This document shows, piece after piece, positions 1 through 11,120 of a stretch of 64,000 nt of DNA; position 1 is the stretch's first letter; each line of letters opens with the position of its first letter. This stretch comes from Stutzerimonas azotifigens (lineage in GTDB: Bacteria > Pseudomonadota > Gammaproteobacteria > Pseudomonadales > Pseudomonadaceae): the NCBI RefSeq assembly GCF_013522725.1, contig NZ_JAAMRF010000002.1, positions 496,001 to 560,000 of the forward strand, given 5' to 3'. The notes under the pieces were generated by a model. The model made no database searches. It saw only the letters and a program-made list of their open reading frames with translations, and had not been told where the DNA came from. The translations under genes were made by a program, and so were the position numbers.

Positions 1-1
1 G

Positions 2-52
2 ATCACCACCGTTCAGGAAGCTATCGATTACATCAATGCGCACGCGCAATAA
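2..52 (+). CDS. acpP: Acyl carrier protein, C-terminal end (partial)
   Basis: Only the last 16 codons and the TAA stop are in the window. They read ITTVQEAIDYINAHAQ, which is the typical end of helix IV of bacterial AcpP (E. coli ends in nearly the same way). AcpP carries growing fatty acyl chains on a 4'-phosphopantetheine arm in the cytoplasm. The serine that carries the arm lies outside the window. The gene directly precedes fabF, as in other gammaproteobacterial fab clusters, and a terminator hairpin follows it. The identification rests on a short peptide, but the context makes it firm. Confidence 0.9.
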   Translation: MTTVQEAIDYINAHAQ

Positions 53-75
53 GCTGTAATCCGCTTCGAACCTGG

Positions 76-114
76 AAAGCCGCACTGCCTTGAATGAGGT
101 AGTGCGGCTTTTCT
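76..114 (+). terminator. Rho-independent terminator after acpP
   Basis: A 15-base stem runs from 76-90 to 97-111, with a 6-base loop and one G-T pair, and is followed by a T-rich run. It lies 24 bases after the acpP stop. It probably lets the abundant acpP transcript end before fabF, so that the two genes can be expressed at different levels. Confidence 0.85.
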
Positions 115-236
115 TTGGTATTGATTTGTACGCAGGCGCTGCCGCTTGGTGGCAACTGTAGGGGTGCTGCCCGCGACCGTCCTTCGAGGGGCGCGACACG
201 ACGGCGTCACCAAACGATAATGGTAAGGAGATTGCT

Positions 237-1481
237 GTGTCGCGTAGACGCGTCGTAGTCACCGGGATGGGGATGGTATCGCCTCTGGGTAACGATGTGC
301 CGAGCAGCTGGCAGGGAATTCTGGCCGGCCGCAGTGGGATCGGCCTGATCGAGCACATGGATCTTTCAGCTTATTCGACCCGCATCGGCGGTTCGATCAA
401 GGGCTTTGATGTCGAGCAGTACCTGCCGGCCAAGGAAGCACGCAAGATCGACTTGTTTATTCAGTACGGTCTGGCTGCGAGCTTCCAGGCGTTCAGGGAC
501 TCCGGGCTCGAAGTCACTGACGCCAACCGCGAGCGCATCGGTGTGGCCATGGGTTCGGGCATTGGTGGGCTTACCAATATCGAGAACAACTGCAAATCGT
601 TGTTCGACCAGGGCCCGCGCCGGATTTCCCCCTTTTTCGTCCCCGGCTCGATTATCAATATGGTTTCGGGCTTCCTGTCGATCCACCTGGGTCTGCAAGG
701 GCCCAATTACGCTATTGCGACAGCCTGTACCACGGCGACTCACTGTATCGGCATGGCGGCACGCAACATCGCCTATGGCGAGGCGGACGTGATGATTGCT
801 GGTGGCTCAGAGATGGCTGCGTGTGGGCTGGGTATCGGTGGCTTTGGAGCCGCACGGGCCTTGTCCACGCGCAACGACGATCCGACTGCGGCGAGCCGCC
901 CGTGGGATCGTGGTCGCGACGGTTTCGTCCTGTCCGATGGTGCCGGTGCGCTGGTGCTCGAAGAGCTCGAACATGCCAAGGCGCGCGGTGCGACCATCCA
1001 TGCCGAGCTGATCGGATTCGGCATGAGCGCCGATGCGTTCCACATGACCTCGCCGCCGGAAGACGGCGCTGGCGCCAGTCGCTGCATGCGCAGCGCGCTC
1101 AAGGATGCGGGGATCGATGCGAGCAGCGTCGACTACATCAATGCCCATGGCACCTCCACGCCGGCAGGTGACAGGGCTGAGGCTGCCGCGGTCAAGTCGG
1201 TGTTTGGCGAGCACGCGTATAGCCTATCCGTCAGTTCGACCAAGTCGATGATTGGGCATCTGTTGGGCGCCGCTGGCGCTGTCGAAGCGATCTTCAGCGT
1301 TCTGGCGATTCGCGATCAGGTGGCTCCTCCGACGATCAACCTGGACGATCCCGATGACGGTTGCGACCTTGACTTCGTGCCGTACGAGGCCAAATCGCGC
1401 CGCATCGAGGTCTCGCTGTCCAACTCCTTCGGCTTTGGCGGCACCAACGGCTCGCTGGTGTTCCGCCGGTTCGCCGAGTGA
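237..1481 (+). CDS. fabF: Beta-ketoacyl-ACP synthase II (FabF)
   Basis: A condensing enzyme of type II fatty acid synthesis. It joins malonyl-ACP to an acyl-ACP and releases CO2 in the cytoplasm. The 414 residues are normal for the family. The thiolase-fold signatures are all visible: the catalytic cysteine at position 164 in ATACTTATH, the first histidine in [11 protein letters not shown] near residue 304, and the lysine and second histidine in SSTKSMIGH near 336-341. The start is a GTG with AAGGAG six bases upstream (225-230). The pabC start codon overlaps the stop codon, so the two genes are translationally coupled. The gene lies downstream of acpP, as in P. aeruginosa. Confidence 0.95.
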   Translation: MSRRRVVVTGMGMVSPLGNDVPSSWQGILAGRSGIGLIEHMDLSAYSTRIGGSIKGFDVEQYLPAKEARKIDLFIQYGLAASFQAFRDSGLEVTDANRERIGVAMGSGIGGLTNIENNCKSLFDQGPRRISPFFVPGSIINMVSGFLSIHLGLQGPNYAIATACTTATHCIGMAARNIAYGEADVMIAGGSEMAACGLGIGGFGAARALSTRNDDPTAASRPWDRGRDGFVLSDGAGALVLEELEHAKARGATIHAELIGFGMSADAFHMTSPPEDGAGASRCMRSALKDAGIDASSVDYINAHGTSTPAGDRAEAAAVKSVFGEHAYSLSVSSTKSMIGHLLGAAGAVEAIFSVLAIRDQVAPPTINLDDPDDGCDLDFVPYEAKSRRIEVSLSNSFGFGGTNGSLVFRRFAE

Positions 1482-2292
1482 TATCGAGCTGGGTGAACGG
1501 GTATCCCGCCGATGGGGTGGCCGTTCACGATCGGGGTCTGGCCTACGGCGATGGCCTGTTCGAGACGATCCGCGTCGTCGATGGCTCGCCTCGATACGCC
1601 GAGCGTCATCTGCGGCGCCTTGTGCATGGTTGCCAGCGACTGTCGATTCCCTGCGAGCCCGACCTCGTCAGGTCGGAACTGCAGGCTTTTGCTCGGTCGC
1701 TCGGCGACGGTGTCGCCAAGCTGGTCCTGACGCGCGGCGCCGGGCAGCGGGGCTATGGCTCACCTGATCCTTGTCATCCCACTCGTCTGCTGCTTGCCGC
1801 GCCGGCGCCGGCCTATCCCAGTGAAAATGCCGACGAGGGCGTGGCGCTCTACCCCTGCACGACTCGCCTGGCGGAGCAGCCGCTGCTGGCTGGCCTCAAG
1901 CACCTCAACCGCCTCGAACAGGTTCTCGCTCGCGCCGAGTGGCAGGATCGGCGCTATGCCGAGGGCTTGATGTGCGACACTTCCGGAAGGGTCATAGAAG
2001 GGGTGTTCAGCAACCTGTTCATGGTTATCGATGATCGACTGACGACTGCGAGCCTGGCGCGCTGCGGCGTGGCGGGCATCATGCGCGAGCGAATCCTAGA
2101 TATCGCCGGTCAGCAGGGCTGGCAGGTCGAACAGGAAGATATCGACCTGGGGCAGTTGTGGCACGCCAGCGAGGTGTTCTGCTGCAACAGCCAGTACGGT
2201 ATCTGGCCGGTGCGATCGCTGCAGTCGCACGCCTGGCCTGTCGGGCCGATGACCCTTAAACTTCAATCCCTTATTGCCGAGCCTGACATCCC

Positions 2293-2296
<4 letters not shown>
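1478..2296 (+). CDS. pabC: Aminodeoxychorismate lyase (PabC)
   Basis: A PLP enzyme of fold type IV that splits 4-amino-4-deoxychorismate into p-aminobenzoate and pyruvate for folate synthesis. The N-terminal block [20 protein letters not shown] followed by DGLFET is typical of the PabC/IlvE/DAAT family. The segment [12 protein letters not shown] carries the expected PLP lysine. At 272 residues it has the normal length. The GTG start overlaps the fabF stop by four bases, and the stop overlaps the mltG start. This fabF-pabC-mltG-tmk-holB order is conserved in gammaproteobacteria, which separates it from the similar branched-chain aminotransferases. Confidence 0.93.
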
Positions 2297-4968
<2,672 letters not shown>

Positions 4969-5000
4969 AATCCTTGCAAATCGTACGCTAGGTACATCGA

Positions 5001-5357
5001 ATGAATTTGCCACCGAATCTGGGGCCGCGTAACGGGATCATGTCCTTGACCATCAAGGATAAATCCGTGCTGTATGCGGCCTATATGCCCTTCATCAAGC
5101 ATGGCGGGCTGTTCATACCCACCAACAAGAGCTACAAGCTCGGCGACGAAGTGTTCATGCTGCTCAACCTGATGGACGAGCCGGAAAAGATCCCGGTCGC
5201 AGGCAAGGTCGTCTGGATCACCCCCAAGGGGGCCCAGGGGAACCGCGCCGCCGGGGTAGGCGTCCAGTTCAACGAGGGCGACAATACCGCTCGCAACAAG
5301 ATCGAGACCTACCTGGCCGGTGCGCTGAAGTCCGATCGTCCGACCCATACGATGTAG
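5001..5357 (+). CDS. pilZ: Type IV pilus assembly protein PilZ
   Basis: A small cytoplasmic protein (118 residues) needed for type IV pilus assembly and twitching. It is the founding member of the PilZ fold. The conserved block SLTIKDKSVLYAAYMPFIK and the following GGLFIPTN and WITPKGAQGNRAAGVGVQF are almost diagnostic. In line with P. aeruginosa PilZ, I find no RxxxR plus (D/N)xSxxG pair, the residues that bind cyclic di-GMP in other PilZ domains. It therefore probably acts through protein partners (PilB and FimX in related bacteria) and not as a direct sensor. It lies 32 bases after holB, in the classical holB-pilZ order. Confidence 0.95.
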   Translation: MNLPPNLGPRNGIMSLTIKDKSVLYAAYMPFIKHGGLFIPTNKSYKLGDEVFMLLNLMDEPEKIPVAGKVVWITPKGAQGNRAAGVGVQFNEGDNTARNKIETYLAGALKSDRPTHTM

Positions 5358-5412
5358 ATCTCATGCAAACGCAGCCGCCATTTACATCCTCTCTGAGATT
5401 CCCGCACTTTCG

Positions 5413-6213
5413 ATGCTCGTAGACTCGCATTGCCACCTCGATCGACTCGACCTCACCGCTCACGATGGCTCCCTCGATGCTGCGCTGCAGGCGGCTCGCC
5501 AGCGTGGGGTGGGGCATTTCCTGTGTATCGGCGTGAGCGCCGACAACGCTGCGGCGGTCAAGGCGCTCGCCGATAGCCATGATGATGTGGACTGTTCGGT
5601 CGGGGTTCATCCGCTTGACCTGGAGCCCGGTGCCGAGCCGGCGCTGGGCTGGTTGGTGGGGGAGCTCGCGCACCCGCGGGTGGTCGCCATTGGCGAGACC
5701 GGGCTGGATTATCACTATGAGCCGGAGGCGGCGCAGCTGCAGCAGCAATCCTTTCGACTGCATCTCGAGGCTGCCCGGATTACCGGCAAACCGGTGGTCA
5801 TCCACACCCGCGCGGCTCGCCTGGACACTCTGGCACTGCTGCGCGAGGCCGATCTACCCCAGGCTGGCGTGCTGCACTGCTTCACCGAGGATTGGGAGAT
5901 GGCTCGGTCTGCGCTGGACATGGGCTACTACATCTCGTTGTCGGGCATCGTCACGTTCCGCAATGCCGAAGCCCTGCGTGAAGTGGCGCGCCAAGTTCCG
6001 GCCGACCGACTGCTGGTGGAAACCGACTCGCCCTATCTGGCGCCGATACCGCACCGTGGTAAGCCGAACCTGCCGGAATACGTGCGCGACGTGGCGGAGT
6101 TTCTCGCCCAGCTGCGAGGCGTCGGCTTCGATGAGCTGGCTGCGCAGACCACGGCCAATTTCCAGCGGCTGTTCCCCCTGGCGCGGGTTCGCAAGGCATC
6201 CGCGACGCCATGA
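5413..6213 (+). CDS. TatD-family metal-dependent hydrolase (YcfH type)
   Basis: A 266-residue TIM-barrel metal hydrolase of the TatD/YcfH family, whose members act as 3'-5' DNA exonucleases or deoxyribonucleases. The metal ligands are all visible: HCHLD near the start, AIGETGLDYHYE, VIHTR, LHCFTEDW and ETDSPYLAP. It lies 55 bases after pilZ and is the last gene of the acpP-tatD run, in the same position as in P. aeruginosa. The natural substrate is not shown by the sequence. P. aeruginosa annotations name the equivalent gene simply TatD-like. Confidence 0.9.
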   Translation: MLVDSHCHLDRLDLTAHDGSLDAALQAARQRGVGHFLCIGVSADNAAAVKALADSHDDVDCSVGVHPLDLEPGAEPALGWLVGELAHPRVVAIGETGLDYHYEPEAAQLQQQSFRLHLEAARITGKPVVIHTRAARLDTLALLREADLPQAGVLHCFTEDWEMARSALDMGYYISLSGIVTFRNAEALREVARQVPADRLLVETDSPYLAPIPHRGKPNLPEYVRDVAEFLAQLRGVGFDELAAQTTANFQRLFPLARVRKASATP

Positions 6214-6342
6214 CGTCTCGGGCGTCGTGCCCGCCATGTACAATGCGCGCCTCCTGACCCGTAGCCCCGTTTCTCCATGAGTTCCAGACCCTTCGCGGCA
6301 GCGCGGCGGGCTTGCGTCATGTTCCGTATCGAAGGTTGATCG

Positions 6343-7743
6343 ATGAACGATAGTTTGCACACCGGTCCGCTCAAGCGTGGATTGAAAAACCGGCACATCC
6401 AGTTGATCGCCTTGGGCGGCGCCATCGGCACGGGCCTGTTCCTAGGCTCGGCCGGAGTGCTCAGGAGTGCCGGGCCGTCGATGATTCTGGGATACGCCAT
6501 CGGCGGGTTCATCGCCTTCCTGATCATGCGCCAGCTCGGCGAGATGATCGTCGAGGAGCCGGTGGCCGGCTCGTTCAGTCATTTCGCCCATCGCTACTGG
6601 GGCCGCTATGCAGGCTTCCTGTCGGGCTGGAATTACTGGGTGTTGTACGTGCTGGTGGGCATGGCCGAGCTGACTGCGGTCGGCAAGTATGTCCAGTATT
6701 GGTGGCCCGAGATCCCGACCTGGGTGACCGCGGCGGCCTTTTTCATACTTATCAATCTGATCAACCTGAGCACGGTCAAGGCTTTCGGCGAGGCCGAATT
6801 CTGGTTCGCCATCATCAAGGTTGCCGCGATCGTCGGGATGATCCTGCTCGGTCTGTTTCTGCTGTTCGGTGGGGCAGGGGGCGAGCAGGCCAGCGTCAGT
6901 AACCTGTGGAGCCATGGAGGATTCTTTCCCAATGGCATCAGCGGGATGGTGATGGCGCTGGCGTTCATCATGTTCTCGTTTGGCGGGCTTGAGCTCGTTG
7001 GCATCACTGCCGCCGAGGCGGAGAACCCGCGGGAAGTCATTCCCAGAGCCATCAATCAGGTGGTCTACCGGATCCTGATTTTCTACATCGGGGCCTTGAG
7101 CGTGCTGCTCGCACTGTATCCCTGGGACAGCCTGTTGCAGACTCTTGGTGCGGCTGGCGACCCTTACAGCAGCAGCCCCTTCGTGCAGATCTTCTCTCTG
7201 ATCGGTAGCGACACCGCCGCGCACGTGCTCAATTTCGTCGTGCTGACGGCGGCGCTGTCGGTCTACAACAGCGGCGTGTACTGCAACAGCCGCATGCTTT
7301 ACGGGCTGGCCGAGCAGGGCGATGCGCCGAGAGCGCTGATGAAGATCAATCGCCGGGGCGTGCCGGTCCTGGCGCTAGGGGTTTCGGCACTGGTCACCTT
7401 CCTCTGCGTGCTGGTCAACTACCTGTTGCCGCAGGGAGCCTTGGAATTGTTGATGTCGCTGGTGGTGGCCTCGCTGGTGATCAACTGGGCGATGATCAGC
7501 CTGACGCATCTGCGCTTTCGTCGCAGCATGCAACAGCAGGGCCTGGAGCCTGGGTTCAAGGCGTTCTGGTTCCCCTTCACCAACTACCTGTGCCTGGCCT
7601 TCGTAGTGCTGATCGCCGGCATCATGCTGCTGATTCCGGGCATTCGCCTGTCGGTCTACGCGATACCCCTGTGGATTCTCTTTCTCTGGTTCTGCTTTTG
7701 CCTGCGCCGCAAGGCGATCCGCTCAAGCACGGCGGCCAGCTGA
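6343..7743 (+). CDS. Amino acid permease, AroP/PheP-like (APC superfamily)
   Basis: A 466-residue inner-membrane permease with about twelve hydrophobic segments. The N-terminal GLKNRHIQLIALGGAIGTGLFLGS is the amino acid permease signature of the AAT family. EPVAGSFSHFAHRYWG and NYWVLYVLVGMAELTAVGKY fit the AroP/PheP/ProY/GabP branch. The likely substrates are aromatic or other neutral amino acids taken up with protons, but the sequence alone does not fix them. A TACAAT -10 element lies about 100 bases upstream (6239-6244). The gene stands alone. The terminator-like hairpin just after it belongs to the opposite-strand small RNA. Confidence 0.8.
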   Translation: MNDSLHTGPLKRGLKNRHIQLIALGGAIGTGLFLGSAGVLRSAGPSMILGYAIGGFIAFLIMRQLGEMIVEEPVAGSFSHFAHRYWGRYAGFLSGWNYWVLYVLVGMAELTAVGKYVQYWWPEIPTWVTAAAFFILINLINLSTVKAFGEAEFWFAIIKVAAIVGMILLGLFLLFGGAGGEQASVSNLWSHGGFFPNGISGMVMALAFIMFSFGGLELVGITAAEAENPREVIPRAINQVVYRILIFYIGALSVLLALYPWDSLLQTLGAAGDPYSSSPFVQIFSLIGSDTAAHVLNFVVLTAALSVYNSGVYCNSRMLYGLAEQGDAPRALMKINRRGVPVLALGVSALVTFLCVLVNYLLPQGALELLMSLVVASLVINWAMISLTHLRFRRSMQQQGLEPGFKAFWFPFTNYLCLAFVVLIAGIMLLIPGIRLSVYAIPLWILFLWFCFCLRRKAIRSSTAAS

Positions 7744-7753
7744 ACCGGGACCC

Positions 7754-7785
7754 AAAAAAAACCCGGAAGCCAAAGGGATCCGGGT
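7754..7785 (-). terminator. Rho-independent terminator of the minus-strand small RNA
   Basis: A seven-base perfect stem at 7761-7767 and 7779-7785 has a CTTTGG-containing loop and an eight-T tail on the minus strand. On the plus strand the tail would be upstream of the stem, so it does not fit termination of the permease gene. Confidence 0.8.
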
Positions 7786-7860
7786 CAAGACCATTAGGAG
7801 TCGAAGACGCATTCCTAGCGACTTCAGCTGGCTTCGCATCGGGGGATTGCGTTGCCAGTT
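7754..7860 (-). ncRNA. rgsA: Probable RgsA-like small RNA
   Basis: On the minus strand, a stem ACCCGGA/TCCGGGT (7761-7785) is followed by eight Ts (7754-7761), a strong Rho-independent terminator with no minus-strand protein gene ending there. About 80 bases upstream, CAATACT (7866-7872) resembles a sigma-S type -10 element, which predicts a start near 7858-7860 and an RNA of about 105 bases. In P. aeruginosa the RpoS-dependent small RNA RgsA (about 120 nt) lies between tatD and a TetR gene neighbourhood, and the same genes flank this locus. The name rests on synteny and structure, not on an alignment. The exact 5' end is a guess. Confidence 0.65.
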
Positions 7861-7950
7861 GATGAAGTATTGGCGCGAATGGACGGCTTTGCAGGGTGAT
7901 CGCTGGCTAATTTTTAAACAAATTTGGAATAGCTTTCCCGACGTTGATCG

Positions 7951-9084
7951 CTAGCCGTTGGCCAGTCGGTGAACGATGGCCAGGGTCTCCTCGATTACCG
8001 ATGCCGGAGTATAGAAGTGCGGCGACAGCCTGACGCCGCCGCCACGTTGTGCGCATACCACCTGCTCGGCCTTGAGCTGAGCGAACAGCTCGTTGCTATC
8101 CAACTGCTCGACCCTGAAGGTCAGGATGCCCGAGCGCCTCGATTGCGCGTGCGGGCTGAGCAACTCGACACCGTCAATTACGTCGAGGCCGCTGCGCAGC
8201 CACTCGATACGCTCGAGCACTAGCTTGGCCACCTGATCCATGCCTACCTCTTCGAGCAGTGACAGGCTGGCCTCGAGCGCCATGCAGCCGAGCATGTTGG
8301 GGCTGCCGCATTCGAAGCGCCTGGCGCTGCGTGCGGGCTGCCAGTCGTTGCGGTCGTAGTTGCCGGCATCCTCGAGCATGTGCCAGCCGTATTCGTGGAG
8401 CTTCAACTGGCTGCGCAGATCGCTGCGGCAATAGAAGACGCCCAGGCCTTCCGGCCCCAACATCCACTTATGTCCATCAGCCATCGCGAACGCGCAGCGC
8501 GCGGCCTGCACATCCAGGGGCAAGGCGCCCAGCTGCTGAATGGCATCGATGCACAACAGTACGCCTAGTTGCTCGCAGGCGAGGCCAAGGCGTTCGAGAT
8601 CCAGACGCAGGCCGCTGGCGTACTGCACGGCGCTGATGGCCATCAGCCGTGTCCTGGGTCCGCAGGCAGCGAGCAGGTCGGCTTCCGGGTCTTGCCCTTT
8701 GAGGCTGACCTGGATCACCTCCACGCCTTGCGGAGCAAGCGCCTCCCATACGACGCGATTGGATGGGAACTCTTCGTCGCTGATGACGATCTGGTCGCCG
8801 GAACGCCAATCCAGCCCGAAGGCCACGAACGAAAGTGCCTCAGAGGTATTCTTGACCAAGGCGATGTCGGCTCTGCTCGGCGCGTTCAGGAGGCGGGCCA
8901 GACGTTCACGCAAGCGTAATTCCACATCAAGCCACTTGGGGTAGTCGCGCGCGCCGATGGTGTGGTTCTCCTTGGCGAAAGCCATTACCGCATCGCTTGC
9001 CCGCTTGGGCCAGGGCGCGACCGCAGCATGGTTGAGGTAACGCAGGCCGGCGGGGTGCGGGAATTGCTCGTCGAAGGTATTCAT
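7951..9084 (-). CDS. Class V aminotransferase (cysteine desulfurase-like fold)
   Basis: A 377-residue PLP enzyme of the class V aminotransferase/cysteine desulfurase fold. The PLP lysine is K206 in ADGHKWMLGPEG. The aspartate that pairs with the pyridine nitrogen is D180 in IDAIQQLGA. LNHAAVAPWP is the usual N-terminal substrate loop. I chose the ATG whose product begins MNTFDEQFPH, because upstream in-frame codons run into the divergent TetR promoter. I see no NifS/IscS-type mobile cysteine loop at the expected place, so sulfur transfer is not supported. The substrate is unknown. It is divergent from the TetR gene with a 79-base gap. Confidence 0.78.
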   Translation of the reverse strand: MNTFDEQFPHPAGLRYLNHAAVAPWPKRASDAVMAFAKENHTIGARDYPKWLDVELRLRERLARLLNAPSRADIALVKNTSEALSFVAFGLDWRSGDQIVISDEEFPSNRVVWEALAPQGVEVIQVSLKGQDPEADLLAACGPRTRLMAISAVQYASGLRLDLERLGLACEQLGVLLCIDAIQQLGALPLDVQAARCAFAMADGHKWMLGPEGLGVFYCRSDLRSQLKLHEYGWHMLEDAGNYDRNDWQPARSARRFECGSPNMLGCMALEASLSLLEEVGMDQVAKLVLERIEWLRSGLDVIDGVELLSPHAQSRRSGILTFRVEQLDSNELFAQLKAEQVVCAQRGGGVRLSPHFYTPASVIEETLAIVHRLANG

Positions 9085-9163
9085 AGGCTGATGTTCCGTG
9101 CATTTCTGGGCTAGATAGGCATAATATCCCGCTTCGATTTTCCACCCCGCAGTCTTCTCACCT

Positions 9164-9784
9164 ATGCAGAATGAACCTCGAAAAGTCCGCGAGTTTCGGC
9201 GGCGCGAACAGGAAATCCTCGATACCGCGTTGCAGCTTTTTCTCGAACAAGGAGAAGACAGCGTCACCGTGGAGATGATCGCCGACACGGTGGGCATCGG
9301 CAAAGGCACGATCTACAAGCACTTCAAGTCCAAGGCCGAGATCTACCTGCGGCTGATGCTTGACTACGAGCGCGACCTGAACGAACTGCTCCACTCTCCG
9401 GACGTCGACCGTGACAAGGAAGCGCTTTCGCGCGCCTATTTCGAGTTCCGCATGCGCGATCCACAGCGCTACCGCCTGTTCGACCGCCTCGAAGAAAAGC
9501 TGGTGAAGGGCAATCAGGTGCCGGACATGGTCGAAAACCTGCACAAGATCCGCGCGTCCAACTTCGAACATCTGACCCAGCTGATCAAAGGACGCATCGC
9601 CGAGGGCAAGCTCGAGGACGTGCCGCCTTATTTCCATTACTGCGCGGCTTGGGCGCTGGTGCACGGTGCCGTGGCGCTGTATCACTCTCCCTTCTGGAGC
9701 AGCGTGCTCGAGGATCAGGAGGGGTTCTTCCAGTTCCTCATGGATATCGGCGTACGCATGGGCAACAAGCGCAAGCGCGATTGA
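9164..9784 (+). CDS. TetR-family transcriptional regulator
   Basis: A 206-residue one-domain repressor type protein. The N-terminal helix-turn-helix spans about residues 30-60 (TVEMIADTVGIGKGTIYKHF), with the TetR signature GIGKGTIYKHFKSK. The rest is a helical ligand and dimer domain with no strong similarity that I can name. It faces the class V aminotransferase gene across 79 bases and may control it, itself, or both. An equivalent TetR gene sits near tatD and etfD in P. aeruginosa. The effector is unknown. Confidence 0.85.
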   Translation: MQNEPRKVREFRRREQEILDTALQLFLEQGEDSVTVEMIADTVGIGKGTIYKHFKSKAEIYLRLMLDYERDLNELLHSPDVDRDKEALSRAYFEFRMRDPQRYRLFDRLEEKLVKGNQVPDMVENLHKIRASNFEHLTQLIKGRIAEGKLEDVPPYFHYCAAWALVHGAVALYHSPFWSSVLEDQEGFFQFLMDIGVRMGNKRKRD

Positions 9785-9884
9785 TCCTCACGGCCTCGCA
9801 GGTGCGTTGCTTGTGCCGATGATGGCCTGGATGCTGCATTGCCTCGGGAATTGCCGGTTTTCCGTCACCGGCCTGGAGACGATG

Positions 9885-10487
9885 ATGAAGTATCTGAGCG
9901 CGCTATTGGCGCTGGTGCTGTTGAGCGGCTGCATGAACGTCAGCGACATGGCCGAGGGCACGCGCTACCACCTGCGTGACGCTGGCATTCTCGACCACAG
10001 CGATACTCAGCGCTCGGCCACCTGGCGCATTCAGCCGGACTCCCTCATCTATATTGCCCAGGGCCACTTCGTACCGCCGGGCCAATTCTATCCGCGGCCG
10101 AACGTGGTGGCCGAAGAGGCGTTCAAGGGGTTCGTCGAGTATTTCCCCATGGTCCGGCGGGCGCCGGAACCTGCCGGTCTCGAAGAGGCATTGAACCAGG
10201 CGGCCGCCAATGGTGCCCATTACCTGTTGTACACGCGATTCGCCGCTGCGGACGACCGCATCGGCACCTATGAGGAATGGGATGATCAGCGTGTGATCGA
10301 TCGGCTGGGCGTGGATACCAGCGTCATCCAGCTGATGCTGATCGAAACCGGGACCCGCTATCAGGTGGACAATGCGCGCATTCGCACCCGTGGCGGCATC
10401 CTGACCCTTTATGACGCCAAGCCGGATCAGTACCTGGGCCCGCCGCTACGCGACTATGCCCGGCGCCTGCTTGGCCTTGGACGTTGA
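9885..10487 (+). CDS. DUF4823-type lipoprotein
   Basis: A small envelope lipoprotein of about 200 residues. The signal peptide MKYLSALLALVLLSGC ends in a lipobox with the lipid-bearing cysteine at 16. The mature part has alternating beta-like segments, including HYLLYTRFAAADDRIGTYEEW. The second of two adjacent ATGs was chosen because GGAG lies six bases before it; the first lies at 9882. It resembles the DUF4823 family, whose function is not known. It is followed ten bases later by the DUF1285 gene, probably in one transcript. Confidence 0.75.
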   Translation: MKYLSALLALVLLSGCMNVSDMAEGTRYHLRDAGILDHSDTQRSATWRIQPDSLIYIAQGHFVPPGQFYPRPNVVAEEAFKGFVEYFPMVRRAPEPAGLEEALNQAAANGAHYLLYTRFAAADDRIGTYEEWDDQRVIDRLGVDTSVIQLMLIETGTRYQVDNARIRTRGGILTLYDAKPDQYLGPPLRDYARRLLGLGR

Positions 10488-10497
10488 GGAAAGCGCG

Positions 10498-11064
10498 ATG
10501 CCCGTTTCAGGCAAGGCCAACGATTTGCTTGGCCAGATTCCGAAAAGCGAGAAGAAAGGACTGCCTCCGGTTCACCTCTGGAATCCGCCGTTCTGTGGCG
10601 ATCTGGATATGCGGATCGCCCGCGATGGCACCTGGTACTACCTGGGTACGCCTATTGGCAGGCCGGCGATGGTACGCCTGTTCTCCACCGTGATCAGGCG
10701 CGACGGCGACGACTATTTTCTGGTGACGCCGGTGGAGAAGGTCGGTATCCAGGTCGAGGATGCACCCTTCGTGGCAGTGCGCCTGGACGTCCTGGGCGAG
10801 GGGGAAGGGCAGGTGCTGCGCTTCATCACCAATGTCGAAGACGAGACAGAGGCTGGTACCGAGCATCCGTTGCGGGTCCTGGTCGATCCCAAGACGCAGG
10901 AGCCGGCGCCCTATGTCCACGTCAGGGCCAACCTCGAGGCGTTGATCAGCCGAAACGTGTTCTACCAATTGGTGGAGCTGGCGGTGCCTCGGGATATCGA
11001 CGGCCAGCCCTGGCTGGGCGTTTGGAGTCACGGCGAGTTTTTCCCGATAGGGCCGCAAGGCTAA
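10498..11064 (+). CDS. DUF1285 family protein
   Basis: A 188-residue cytoplasmic protein. The segments PPVHLWNPPFCGDLDMRI, GTWYYLGTPIGRPAMVRLFS and a conserved EKVGIQVEDAPF are characteristic of the DUF1285 family. No catalytic motif, signal peptide or membrane segment is visible. The ATG is preceded by GAGGAAA at a good distance, and the upstream lipoprotein ends ten bases earlier. A bidirectional terminator follows. The molecular role is not known. Confidence 0.75.
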   Translation: MPVSGKANDLLGQIPKSEKKGLPPVHLWNPPFCGDLDMRIARDGTWYYLGTPIGRPAMVRLFSTVIRRDGDDYFLVTPVEKVGIQVEDAPFVAVRLDVLGEGEGQVLRFITNVEDETEAGTEHPLRVLVDPKTQEPAPYVHVRANLEALISRNVFYQLVELAVPRDIDGQPWLGVWSHGEFFPIGPQG

Positions 11065-11091
11065 CCACTGAAGAACTTCGCACAGTTGTGA

Positions 11092-11115
11092 AAAAGGCTC
11101 CCGAGGGAGCCTTTT
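11092..11115. terminator. Bidirectional terminator between DUF1285 gene and etfD
   Basis: A perfect GGCTCCC/GGGAGCC stem (11096-11102 with 11105-11111) is flanked by A-runs on the left and T-runs on the right. It can therefore end transcripts from both strands: the DUF1285 operon and the convergent etfD. Confidence 0.9.
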
Positions 11116-11120
11116 CTGTC

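Noticed and set aside
7761-7785. Hairpin as terminator of the amino acid permease gene
   Set aside because: The T-run is on the minus strand. On the plus strand the stem is followed by mixed sequence, so it does not fit an intrinsic terminator for that gene.
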